Assembly: GCA_963565915.1 (NCBI GenBank)
Contig: OY751492.1
Location: 2,542,001 to 2,606,000, forward strand
Reading direction: 5' to 3'
Source of the DNA: Entoloma clypeatum
Lineage: Eukaryota; Basidiomycota; Agaricomycetes; Agaricales; Entolomataceae
Length of the DNA stretch: 64,000 nt
Position 1 is the first letter of the stretch, and each line of letters starts with the position of its first letter. Made by a program: the position numbers and the translations under genes. Positions 23,394 to 33,756 of the stretch are shown here, in pieces. A model generated the notes under the pieces. That model ran no database searches. It worked only from the letters and a program-made list of their open reading frames with translations, and had not been told where the DNA came from.

Positions 23394-24540
23394 ATGGCAC
23401 TCTGAAACACTAAGACAGCAAAAGCCACAGAAGCTGGCACTTCTAGGCAGCAAGTTCTACAAAATGTTGAACAACATTTAACAGAACTATCCCCTGTAAC
23501 TCCGACCACTCCGACACCTCCGGGTTTTCGGCCCATCACACCTCCGCATAATATTCCGATCCCCACTTCCCCCATAGAATCTGCACCCCCGTCTCCTCAG
23601 AATATTTTTGGCCCACCAGCCCTTGCGGATTTTTGTCTTAATGACCAATGAACTAAAACGCAGCAAAGGTCACAAGCATCACAAAAAGGCTAAGGATCTG
23701 GACACCTTTGATGGTTCCAATCCCCAAAAACTGAACCAGTTCATCCTCCAATGCATATTGTTTTTCCGCGACAATGCCGAGTATGACAATGACTCTGCCA
23801 AAATCACTCTCACCATATCTTTCCTCCGAGGCACAGCTCTCGATTATTTCAAGCATTTCATCATTGAACCGGACCCAGACAACCCCCCAGACTGGTATGA
23901 AGATTGGTCCGCATTCCTCCGCACACTACGCACAGAATTCGGGGTCATTGACCCCATTGCAGATGCTGCTGACTCTCTGGACAATCTCAAAATGCGCAAA
24001 AATCAACACATTCTCAAGTATAATATTGAGTTCACACGCCTTGCTGCCAAAACACACTGGGACAGCTCCACCCTGCATCACTGATACTACTCCGGGTTGG
24101 CGGAGCGGATTAAAGATGTCCTTGGAACTCAAGTAAAGCCAAGCACATTACCAGCACTTAGGAAGCTAGCACAGACTATCAATGCTCGCCACTGGGAACG
24201 TCAGCATGAGAAATCCCGCTCCGACAAGTCCGCATCCAAATCTGACAAATCTGAAGCCAAAACTCCCTCCACAAACTCTGATAAAAGCTCCAAAGCCAGA
24301 CCGCAGACACAGAACCAGGGCAAACAGTCGAAGCCTTCCTCTGCTCCCAAGTCCAACATCTCCGACAAACTCAGAAAACTAACTCCAGAGGAACGCAAAC
24401 GCCGTTTTGACAACAACCTCTGTATGTTTTGTGGCAAAGCTGGACACGTCACGAAAGATTGCCTGAAGTCTTCGTCCTCCGCCTCTAAGGCTAAGGCGCA
24501 CACTGCCCAAGCCAAGATCACAGATGAAACAAAAAATTAG
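23394..24540 (+). pseudogene. Gypsy-A gag with CCHC knuckle, interrupted
   Basis: A proline-rich N-terminus (about 23394-23640) is followed, after a 1-nt frame change near 23640, by a retrotransposon Gag capsid region (TFDGSNPQKLNQFILQCILF near 23705) and a CCHC zinc knuckle, CMFCGKAGHVTKDC (CX2CX4HX4C), at about 24424-24465. The frame ends at TAG 24538-24540. TGA at 24082-24084 splits the frame in both Gypsy-A and Gypsy-B and fits an Arg CGA codon. Gag assembles the particle and binds RNA. Confidence 0.8.
24531..24540 (+). promoter_or_regulatory. -1 ribosomal frameshift heptamer at gag stop
   Basis: A AAA AAT (24531-24537) is in the gag frame as X XXY YYZ and is followed at once by the gag TAG stop. 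Slipping back one base opens the protease frame, which begins KLVGSPQDS. The identical heptamer is kept in Gypsy-B (60306-60312). No pseudoknot was assessed. Confidence 0.7.
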
Positions 24541-25575
24541 TGGGCAGTCCACAGGACTCCATACGGCCTGAGGACTGCGTTGAACCCATCCGTACTACCG
24601 CTCTACTCAACGCTTCCGCTCTTTCCAATCCCAATTCCCTCCGTGTCCAACATACATCTCCACTTATCTCCAATCCTTCTCTGATAGCCGCCCTTGTGGA
24701 CTCCGGCTCTACTCAGTGCTTTATTGACTCCCGTTATGCTTCATCCTATAAACTCCCTTTCACCTCCATACCTCCGATCGAACTTAAATTATTTGACGGA
24801 ACGTCCAACTCCGTCATTACTCAGGCAGTTGATCTCCCTGTATACTTTTCCTCCAGTGAATATATGGCCATTACAGCCTATGTGACTCCGCTCGATTCCT
24901 CCTGTTCTATGGTTCTTGGATACAACTGGCTCACCCGCTACAATCCTATGATTGACTGGGTATTGGGCAGTATTACTTTCCGTCCACAGCTCTTGAAGGA
25001 GTCTCTGACCTTGACATCTTCTGCCAGGTCAGCTCTGCTACCTCCGCAGACCTCTCCCGATACTCCGACCTCCGACTCCAGCACATCCGCTGCAACTCCG
25101 GATGTTGTTCCAAATATTGCATTGATAAATGCAGCCGCATTTGTGTGAGCTTGCAAACTTCCGGGTGCCCAATCTTTCTGAATTCACCTCTCCGACCACA
25201 CGATCTACGCCCAATCCGCTTCCATGTCCAAGGATCCTCTGGACCTCTCCCATATTCCAGAGGAATATCACGATTTTGCCGATGTTTTTAGCAAGACAAA
25301 AGCAGACACCCTCGCTCCGCATCGTCCGTATGACCTCCGCATCGAGTTAGAAGACGGATCGACTCCCCCTATTGGCCCTATGTACTCCATTTCACAATCT
25401 GAACTATCTGCCCTGCAAAACTTCATAGACAAATATTTGGCCATTGGTTTCATTCGCCCCTCTCGCTCTCCGCACGGCACTCCGGTCCTCTTTGTCTGAA
25501 AGAAGGACGGTTCCCTCCACCTGTGCGTCGACTATCGGGGCCTGAACAAAGTTACCAAGAAGGATAGATACCCTC

Positions 25576-25822
25576 TGTTGGATTAGTAATATGCCACAGA
25601 ACTCATATTGGGGTGCATGCCATATTTGCAAGTTGCCTGAATTGGTTAGCTCAGGTTGAGCATTTGTCAGGTTGATACTGCAGTGGTTGTACTATTGTTG
25701 AGTGAGATGGAGTACTATCCAAGTTGAATTCCACAAGACCTGGTGGCTCAGTTGGTTAGAGCACTTGGTATATATCCAGGAGATCCTGGGTTCAAACCCC
25801 AGTCTGGTCACATCTTTTAACA
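25576..25822 (+). mobile_element. 247-bp LTR-like insertion containing a tRNA-like sequence
   Basis: Starts TGTTGGATTAG and ends CATCTTTTAACA (TGTT...AACA). It is flanked by CCCTC on both sides (25571-25575 and 25823-25827). The empty site is visible in Gypsy-B near 53343-53350, where the same codons run on without it. These are LTR-retroelement ends with a 5-bp target duplication. It is too short to code and has no second LTR, so it is a solo LTR or a terminal-repeat element in miniature (TRIM). The tRNA-like part is at 25737-25809. Confidence 0.75.
25737..25809 (+). ncRNA. tRNA-like Pol III promoter sequence
   Basis: 73 nt that can fold as a cloverleaf: a near-complete acceptor stem (GACCTGG with TCTGGTC), a D arm with box A (TGGCTCAGTTGGTTAGAGC), an anticodon stem CTTGG/CCAGG, a CTGGG/CCCAG T stem and a TTCAAAC T loop forming box B. 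The anticodon loop is TATATAT, with A where U33 is nearly invariant, so it is not read as a working tRNA gene. A retroelement-borne Pol III promoter is the better reading. Confidence 0.65.
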
Positions 25823-28504
25823 CCCTCTTCCGCTCATCTCCGACCTCCTTTCCACTGCCGGAAAAGTGTGTGTTTATACCACTCTCAATCTCCGACATGC
25901 ATATCATCTTGTCCGCATTGCCGACGGAGATGAATGGAAAACCGCTTTCCGCACTCGTTACGGATCGTTTGAATGGCTTGTTATGCCTTTTGGACTATCC
26001 AACGCCCCTGCCGCTTTTCAGCGATTTGTGAATGATATCTTTAGTGACCTCCTTGATGTTACAGTGGTGGTCTACCTTGACAACATTCTCATTTACTCCG
26101 ACGACCCCGCCAAGCACCCCAACAATATCAAGGAAGTTCTCCAATGTCTCCGCAAGAACGGACTTTACGTCCGCTCTGACAAGTGCAAATTTTCTGTTGA
26201 CACAGTCGAATATCTTGGTTTCATCCTTTCTCCCTCCGGTCTCTGCATGTCCAAAACCAAGGTGAAGACCATCCAAGAGTGGCCTGAACCTCGAAAAGTG
26301 AAGGATGTACAGTCTTTCCTTGGATTCGCGAATTTCTATCAATGTTTCATTCACAGTTATTTGGACATCATTGTTCTGCTCACCTGACTCACCCAGAAGG
26401 ATACTCCGTTCCGTTTCTCCAACTCCGCACAGAGTGCGTTCAACAAGTTGAAACTCGCTTTTACCAAAGCACTGGTCCTCACTCATTGGATTCCTGATCG
26501 ACCTATTATCATCGAGACGGATGCTTCTGACTATGCACTTGGTGCTATTTTGTCCATCCGGACCTCCAACGAGGAGATACACCCAGTAGTGTTCCACTCC
26601 CGCACCTTCACCGCCCCGGAACTCAACTACGACATGCACAACAAGGAGTTACTTGCTATGAAGCATTCAAGGTATGGCGACATTACCTTGAAGGCTCCGC
26701 TGCTCCGATCGACCTTGTCACGGACCACAAGAACCTGGAGTACTTCGCCACTACAAAGGTTCTCACCCGCTGACAGGCCCGGTGGTCCAAGTTCCTCTCT
26801 CAGTTCAACCTCTTGATTCATTTCCGCCCCGGATGTCTCGGTACCAAGCCGGACTCTTTGACTAGATGATGGGACGTCTATCCCAAAGAGGGGAATAGCG
26901 ACTATGCATCGGTAAATCCAAGCAACTTCTGACTGGTCTTTTCCCAAGAACAGCTGTCTGCATCTCTCCAAGCTACGGAGTTGTTCACCCCCGTTCTCTG
27001 CGCCACAGTCATCATGGACATCGAACAGCTACATTCCGACATCCTCTGTTCACTCCCATCTAACCCAATCTATGCCGACCATCTCAAGGAGCCCAAACCG
27101 CACTGGTCTGTAGACTCCGACGGTTTCCTCCGTCATAGTGGTCGCATTTATGTCCCCGACTCTGATAACCTCCGGCTCCACATCCTCCGCAACAAGCACG
27201 ACCATATTCTCTCTGGACACCCCGGACAGAACAAGACAGTTAGTCTCATTCAACGAGATTATACTTGGCCTGGTGTTCGAGACTTTGTCAAAAAGTACTG
27301 CAAATCCTGCACCACTTGCATGCGCTCTAAACCTCAATGCCACAAGCCCTATGGTATGCTGAAGCAACTCCCAGTTCCGAACCTTCCGTGGAACTCCATA
27401 TCCATGGACTTCATCGGGACACTTCCGACCTCCGGCAGTTTTGACGCAATCCTTGTTATTGTTGACTGAATGACAAAACAAAGCATTTTTGTTCTGACTA
27501 CGATCCACTGCACCTCTGAAGATCTAGCCACCTTGTTCATCCTGCATGTGTTCTCCAAGCACGGAGTACCGGAACATGTCACCTCCGACCGAGGCCCGGA
27601 GTTCGTCTCCCCCTTTTTCCGCTCCCTCAGAAAAGCCCTCAACATGACTCTGCACTTCACCTCTGGCTACCATCCTGAAGGCGACGGTCAAACCAAATGT
27701 ACCAACCAAACCTTGGAACAGTACCTCCGCATTTTCTACAACTATCAAACAGGACAACTGGTCTGAACTACTCCCGCTTGCGGAGTTCGCATACAACAAT
27801 GCTCCGAGTGCTATGACCGGGATCTCGCCCTTCTTCGCCAATAAAGGTTATCATCCAAACCTCTCCATCCATCCGGAGCATGACCTCGCATCCGCCCGTG
27901 CCCGACAATTCATCATAGACCGGATGAGCTTCACCAAGAACTCAAATCTACAATCCTAGAAGCTCAAGGACGTTATCAAGGCCCTGCCGATCTCCGGGGT
28001 GCTCCGCCCCCTCTGCTCAAAGTAGGACAGCAAGCTTTTGTGAAGGCTAAGTTCTTCCGCACTACACGACCCTCCAAAAAGCTGTCTGAAAAGTACCTTG
28101 GCCCCTTTGACATCCTTGCCAGGAATGGTACACACTCTTACACCCTCCGACCTCCAGACACCATATGCGGTGTTCACCCCGTTTTCCACATCTCCATGCT
28201 GGAGCCATCTGTTCCGAACGACATTCCGAACCGGACAGTAACTCCGCCTCCTCCGATCGACGTTGAAGGAGAAGTGGAATATGAAATCGCCGAAATCCTT
28301 GACACCAAACTGGATCGTCGGTGTTCTTGCAAACTGCTCTACCTAGTCCATTGGCTAGGCTATGAAGGAACCGATGAGGAACAGTCCTGGCTACCTGCCA
28401 CGGAACTCGAACACATGATGGACTGAGTCGCGGATTTCCACTCCGCGTATCCAGAGAAACCGGGCCCCATATCACGCCTATAGAACTGCGCAAGACACTC
28501 ATAT

Positions 28505-28536
28505 TGCAAAATAAAAATAAAAATAAAAATAAAAAA
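28505..28536 (+). repeat. (AAAAT)n microsatellite
   Basis: Short AAAAT tandem between pol end and the antisense gene. Confidence 0.8.
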
Positions 28537-28555
28537 CAATTAGAGAGGGGAGGGG

Positions 28556-29518
28556 CTACTGGGTTTTGGCCTTTTTGGCCGGCGGACCGTCATCCTCCGA
28601 CTCTTCCTCCGGTTCTCCCTCCGCCTCCTCTTTCTCCGCTTGCAGTTCTGCAAGCTCCCCATCCGCCAACCCCTCGTCCTTCCCCTCGTCCTTTTCCTCG
28701 TCCTCTTCCTCTCCTTCTTCCTCTTCTCCGTCCTCCGTCTCCGACTCCGGAGCCACTGCCTCCAGAAGGAAATTCTGGTAGGCGAGGTGGTTGTTCATAA
28801 TTTGTAGCTGCCGGAGCAGCGCCCAACCAACCCTCACCGACTGCTCCTCCCTCTCTTCCAGAGCCTCCCGGAGCCCCCGGAGCTCCTCCGCGACCCCTGC
28901 GCCGCAGCAGTTTTTTGCCCCGCTCGGGCCCGCGAACTCCGCAACGGCTTCCTCCGTCCTTCCCCGCTTCCGCTTCACCTGCGTCTCGCCGGCCCTCAGG
29001 CATACCTGTTTGCCATCCTTGCACTGCTGGCATGCAGTGCCTTTTCCCTGCCTAAGGAGATTGTCAGTAAGAAAAGAAAATGGAGAAGTGGGTACTCACA
29101 ACGCCCACTTGCATTCCACCTTCGCCTGCGCACAGGCCTGACACGCCTCCCCCCGGACCTCCGACTCCTCCGCTCTGCTCTCCGCCCTCTGTTTCCCCGC
29201 CTTCTTCGCCCTCTTCTTCTCCACCTCCGCCTCTGCCTTTGCCTCTGCCTCTGCCCTCTTCTTTGCCTCTGCCTCCCTCGCCCTCCTCTCAGCCTCCACC
29301 TTCTTCCTTGCCTCCACCTCCTCCTTCTCCTTGTGTACCTGTGCCAGATGGTGCAGGAGCTCCTCTTCGGAGTCGTTGAGGTTGGCGCTGGAGCACGTGG
29401 GTTGTGTGTTTGAGTCTTGGGGCATGTTGGTGGTAACTGGAAGAAAACCCTTGGGCCGCTCATCTCCGTTAAATAACCGAGACCACATGACCTTGTTTAT
29501 TTTCTCGCAGTCTTCCAT
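28556..29518 (-). CDS. Antisense Zn2Cys6-spaced protein in Gypsy-A, one intron
   Basis: Predicted 304 aa on the strand opposite gag/pol, between pol and the 3' LTR. ATG at 29518; exon 1 29518-29100; intron 29099-29052 (48 nt, GTGAGT donor, CTGAC branch site, CTTAG acceptor); exon 2 29051-28556. The join keeps the frame. Residues about 60-120 form a charged Glu/Lys/Ala coiled coil. Cysteines 126, 129, 136, 147, 150 and 157 give CX2CX6CX10CX2CX6C, the spacing of fungal Zn(II)2Cys6 DNA-binding clusters, with the intron between the two halves. The usual basic residues between Cys2 and Cys3 are scarce (AQAKVE). Then follow a basic KRKRGR, a leucine-rich helix, a long acidic tail and PPAKKAKTQ, an NLS-like end. 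It has no stops, unlike the gag/pol around it. A nuclear regulator or chromatin-linked role is inference. The promoter would lie in or near the 3' LTR. Confidence 0.7.
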
Positions 29519-29531
29519 GAGTGTCAGACCT

Positions 29532-29541
29532 AAGAGGGGAA
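29532..29541 (+). promoter_or_regulatory. Polypurine tract of Gypsy-A
   Basis: AAGAGGGGAA three bases before the 3' LTR; the expected plus-strand primer site. Confidence 0.65.
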
Positions 29542-29544
29542 TAC

Positions 29545-30257
29545 TGTTATATCTGTCTCCAAATCTCCGATCCACTCCGATCTTCCTCCGACATTCCAGA
29601 CATCCGTTACCTCCACATCTCCGCACATTGCCATCGTGCATTTCATATTCATAACTCCATGCCTTTATGCATTTCATATTCATATTCCCGTTTACTTATG
29701 CATCGCCTTTTCCACATGGTCCGTTGGCCGACATCTCCGATGTTCGTTACAGTTGCTGGCAACTTACGCCACAAATCCGGACCTACTCCGACCATCTCCG
29801 TAAAGTAATCTCATTTAGGTATTTAAGCTCGTACCATACCTGTAGTTCCTCAGTTCAAATATCAACAAAGTTCACTCCTCTACTCCCTGTTCATGCCAGA
29901 GATCCTCGCTGTGGTACAATACGCCGACGACATCCTCATCTACTGCTCTTCCTCCATCGTTACCCTTCGACGAGCTCAGTACTGTGTCCGAGTCACAACT
30001 CCAACGTCGTCTGACCATTTCCATGTCAACATGTCTCTCACCGAGATCTTTCCGAGGACCTCTGCACCTCCAACCTCTCCTCCGACCTCCTGAAATTGGG
30101 ACACCTTATCCAACAAACGGCGGCGCAACACATACGTTGAAGCCATGTCCCTCTCCTTCATCGTTCCTCCGCATTTCTGGAGTTCCGCTCCGGTCTCAGT
30201 CCTACATCCGACCTCCGAAGGACTCCGACGAAGCTCCGATGTTTCACCTACTTAACA
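29545..30257 (+). repeat. 3' LTR of Gypsy-A
   Basis: 713 bp from TGTTATATCTGTCTCC to CACCTACTTAACA. It is longer than the 5' LTR because of a duplicated CATTTCATATTCAT segment and about 90 bp extra near 30035-30125. The TATA and primer sites are conserved, with a perfect 11-nt match to the PBS. Confidence 0.85.
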
Positions 30258-31236
30258 AGACCAAAGTGTTGGTGTATGACAGATGGAGCTACATTGTAGC
30301 TATAGAAATATATAACAACTATGTAATTCTAATAAGTTTCCACAGAGATATATACAATTCAATCTGGTAACTCATCTGGACAATTATTTGGGTGACAATC
30401 AGAAATATCAGAATCTGATGCCAGATGGTTCCTATAACATCAAACTCTTGGCAGATGGTTACTATAGTGATGCTATCATAGATAGTGCCTCATTTCAAGC
30501 TATATAACCAGAGCTAATATTCTCAGCATTCCACAATTCATCCTGCGCCCCACCTCCTCTGCTCAGAAGAAAAACATCATTTCTCTAGCCTCCAACCATT
30601 ATTCCATTTGACATATTGCCTCCAAAGTTGGTGTTGGCAAGTCTACAGTGTCTGAGATCCTTCAGAATCTCCTTCCTACTTGACAAATCCCTTCTGCTGG
30701 TCATTCTTCAAAGCTTTCTGCCCATGCTCAGCGCTCTATCGTTACACAAATCATCACTGGAAAGGCTGCTAATACTGTTCAGGCAACAAAACACATCAAC
30801 ACCATCATCTCCAATCCAGTCAGCTCACAGACAGTGAGGAATGTTCTCAAAAAACACTCATTCAAAGGAGATTTGGGACAGGGTAGCAGAGGTGTGGGAC
30901 AAAATAGAGCCAGAGGTATGTCAGAGATTGATAGAAAGTATGCCTAGAAGAGTGGAAGCAGTAATCAAGGCAAAGGGGGCCATACCCAAGTACTAAAATG
31001 ACCGTTTCTGTATTTCTGATACCCACTCAAATAATTGTCCAGATGAGTTACCAGATTGAATTGTATATATCTCTGTGAGAACTTATTGGAATTACATAAT
31101 TGTCAAATATTTCTATAGCCATGATGTAGCTCCATCTGTCATACACCAACACCTTGGTCTTGTGTGCCTTGCCCCTGGAGCTATTGAGCAAACAATCAAA
31201 ATAGCTCAAACATCTGGACAATTATTTGAGTCACTG
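30258..31236 (+). mobile_element. Tc1/mariner element, internally deleted
   Basis: Long inverted arms: 30258-30405 matches the complement of about 31007-31163 at close to 88%. The right end is CACTG followed by TA (31237-31238), and Gypsy-1 copy 2 continues from that TA exactly where copy 1 has TA, so insertion was at a TA dinucleotide. The left arm is truncated at the Gypsy-A LTR. The motif ACTCAAATAATTGTCCAGATG bounds each arm. Coding is limited to the two ends of a transposase. Confidence 0.75.
30540..30996 (+). pseudogene. Tc1 transposase, DDE domain deleted
   Basis: The N-terminal helix-turn-helix part is visible (IASKVGVGKSTVSEILQNLL, with stops, then VSSQTVRNVLKKHSF). It jumps near 30868 straight to the C-terminal tail (EIWDRVAEVWDKIEPEVCQR, PRRVEAVIKAKG). 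The catalytic DDE region is missing, so the element could only move by another copy's transposase. Confidence 0.7.
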
Positions 31237-31238
31237 TA

Positions 31239-33174
31239 TGTGATTGGAGCCATCCTCTCTCAGAAACAGGATGACAAATGGCACCCTATTGTATTCTTGC
31301 CGCGGACTATGTCTGCAGCCAAACAGAACTATGAGATATATGACAAGGAGCTCTTGGCAGTTATGGAAGCATTGAAATATTGGAGACACTATCTGCTTGA
31401 ATCCAAGGAACACTTTGAGATCTTAACTGATCACAAGAACCTGGAGTATTTCTGTTGTCCTCAAGACCTAAATCAATGACAAAGGCGCTGGAACATGAAG
31501 TTACAAGACTCTGACTTTGAATTACACCATGTGCCTGGCAAGACAAATGCAAAAGTGGACATCCTGTCACGCTTACTCTGGTATGAAACGGAACTTGAAC
31601 CACAAGACAGTGACCAAATGCTCAAGGAGGGATTATTCTTGAAACGATTGGAATCAGAAGATGTGGTACAAATGGAGATGTTCACAGAGGAACAATTCTT
31701 TGAAGGGGGTGAAACATCTGATTCCATCAAGATTGGAAACATCACAACCATCAAAAACCTATGGATCACATGTATCAAGGCTTTGAACTGCATGGAGACA
31801 GAAGTAGCCTAGGGTCTGAAGAAGAATCCTCATTGGTATTGACAGGAGGGCGGCATCACCTATGCAGATGAATGAGTCTATGTTCCACCAGACCCATCAG
31901 GAACTGATGTTTGAATCACACAATGCACCAGTGGCTGACATCCAGGACAGTATCGGACGCATGAACTCCTCACTTGTACCTACTGGTGGCCTACCATCCT
32001 GTATGATGTGAAGAAGTACATGAAGGGTTGTGACACCTGTCAATGCAACAAGATCAACAGACAGAAATGACATGCTCTGCTACACCCCCATGCAGCACCA
32101 AGTCCTCCATGGGAAGACATAGGGATTGATGTTGTGGGACCAATACCAGAATCTGATGGAAAGAACACAATTCTGGTCATCACAAATAGACATTTCATCT
32201 CATTCCAACAACTGTGGAATTATCAGCTGAAGGATTAGCCAAGATCTATCGGGATCAGATATAGAAGCTTCATGGGATCCCCAAGAAGATCATCAGTGAC
32301 AGGGGACCATAGTTCACTGTGAAGTTCATGGAGATACTTTGCCGCATGTTAGGATCAAAAGGAATCTGTCCACTGCATACCATCCACAGACTGATGGACA
32401 GGCTGAATGATCACATCAGGAAACAGAAGTGTTCTTACAAATCTTCGTCAACCATCTGCAAGATGATTGGGCTGAATGGATCGCAATTGCCAAATTCCAG
32501 TACAATGACAAAGAACATCAGGCGACAAAGCACACACCATTCTATCTCAACTATGGTTTACATCCTTGGAAGAGAGAACTTGTGTTGGAAGACACCAACC
32601 CAGCTGCCAATGAATTCCTAAAAAGACTCAAACAGGCATGAGAAGAAGCCAATGCAGTGCTGAAACAGGCACAGGATCAGATGGAGAAGACAGTTGACAC
32701 ACAACAGAGTCCATCTTGGAACTACCGCATTGGAGACAAGGTGTGGCTGGAAGGGACTAACATCAGGACCGACCGTCCCTCGAAAAAACTTGAGAGAAGA
32801 CAGGGGCTAGCACATACCTCCTTGATCTTCCAAAGACTTGGAAAATGATTCACCCCGTGTTCAACGAGACCCTGTTGTCACCATACAAAACCCTGAAGTA
32901 TGCCATCCAGAAGAAGAAACCAGCCCCTGATCCAATCATTGTCAAAGGATGAGAAGAGTACCATGTTTCCATGATCCTGGACTCTCAGAAATTCTGCGAA
33001 AAGATCCAGTACCTTGTCCAATGGAAAGGGTATGGCCCAGAAGAAAATACATGGGAACCTTGGACTAATGTCCAGAATGCTTGAGAACTGATCTCGGCAA
33101 AACCCGTCTTGCCCACAATAAAAGCAGCATATCAAGAGCCATCACCACATCAACCAAATCAACCAATCCACTGA
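31239..33174 (+). pseudogene. Gypsy-1 copy 2: RNaseH-IN-chromodomain, CpG-depleted
   Basis: Plus-strand relative of Gypsy-1 from RNase H (YVIGAILSQKQDDKWHP) through integrase to the chromodomain ([17 protein letters not shown] near 33015). Compared with copy 1, most CpG sites are TpG or CpA here, for example TCCGCGGCCGAA becomes TCTGCAGCCAAA near 31312. It shares with copy 1 the TAG in integrase (about 32261) and the TGA before the chromodomain (about 32951), and has many more stops and indels. The 5' part is absent, cut off by the Tc1 element. No 3' LTR was recognised. Confidence 0.85.
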
Positions 33175-33192
33175 GTTCCCCGCTCTAGTCAC

Positions 33193-33756
33193 TTGCCCAA
33201 CATTCCCAATTCGCCATTTTTCTTCTATTTATCAAACATCTTCTCCACTATGTTCAACATCACCACCACTGCTGCCTCCACCCCTGACATCAACCCCATC
33301 ATCACCACTCTCATGAGCGAAGCTCTCTCTATGAGAGATCAAATCCACACACTTGAAATGGCCCTCGCCAACATCCTTCATTGGCAGATGTACTTACGTC
33401 TTCACTCGCTGTCTGATCTTCCCGTCGCCCCCAACTCTGGGGGAAAGCAAATCCTCAAGAACTATGTACACCAACACCCTCGCTGTTGAGAACCGGTGCA
33501 TCTGTCTGGCCATTTGACAAACCTGGCTTGCCAATCAGCAGATCTGACACCAAGCCTGGACATGCGCCAGAGACAAAGAAGCTGCAGAAGCAGAAGCCAA
33601 AGCAGTGTGCATGGCAGACATACTTCAACAAGAAGCCGCCACTGCTGTTACCACAGAATCCCCCCTAGCCAAGCTATACAGAACCAAGGACTTCCATGAC
33701 AATGTTCCAGTCTACAGTGCCAGGATCCTCTGCCCTTCCAAAATACATGCAAAACA
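33193..33756 (+). pseudogene. Unrecognised ORF, left part
   Basis: Protein-like plus-strand frames (TTAASTPDINPIITTLMSEA, later FQSTVPGSSALPKYMQN) run up to the fold-back element. The last frame continues on its far side after removing the element and one 8-bp duplication. It may be an accessory or gag-like protein. I recognise no domain. Confidence 0.4.

Larger units (their letters stand above)
24540..28483 (+). pseudogene. Gypsy-A pol: PR-RT-RNaseH-IN-chromodomain, broken
   Basis: The -1 frame encodes an aspartic protease ([12 protein letters not shown] near 24700), RT ([20 protein letters not shown] near 25890), RNase H ([13 protein letters not shown] near 26515), an integrase zinc region (GHPGQNKT ... 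CKSCTTCM near 27220-27320), an integrase core (SMDFIGTL, SDRGPEFVS) and a C-terminal chromodomain (LVHWLGYEGTDEEQSW near 28350). The RT active site reads YLDN (AAC at 26081-26083) instead of YLDD. Stops include TGA at 25146, 25497, a codon after IIVLLT (about 26385), and 27467-27469. A 1-nt frameshift lies near 27750. An LTR-like element occupies 25576-25822. Confidence 0.85.
22759..30257 (+). mobile_element. Gypsy-A, full-length Ty3/gypsy chromovirus with antisense gene
   Basis: About 7.5 kb. 5' LTR 22759-23353, self-priming PBS, gag (about 23394-24540), -1 frameshift site, pol to about 28483, an antisense spliced gene (28556-29518), a purine tract (29532-29541), and 3' LTR 29545-30257. A 247-bp LTR-like insertion sits in pol (25576-25822). 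Gag and pol carry many stops, mostly CGA to TGA. The copy on the minus strand (51205-61761, Gypsy-B) is its close relative and shares several of the defects. Confidence 0.9.

Noticed and set aside
25737..25809. Functional tRNA gene
   Set aside because: The anticodon loop lacks U33 and it lies inside an inserted LTR-like element, so it is recorded as tRNA-like only.
25995..26639. 214-codon minus frame opposite Gypsy-A pol, repeated at 52531-53175 opposite Gypsy-B
   Set aside because: Mirror of the conserved RT/RNase H coding strand; it is present in both copies only because pol is. No domain, intron or start context.
28996..29463. 155-codon Arg-rich minus frame
   Set aside because: Low-complexity shift frame of antisense exon 1; the spliced frame explains the region better.
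22754..30262. Target duplication for Gypsy-A
   Set aside because: GTGAC and AGACC do not match; the right side joins a truncated Tc1 arm, so one flank was probably rearranged.
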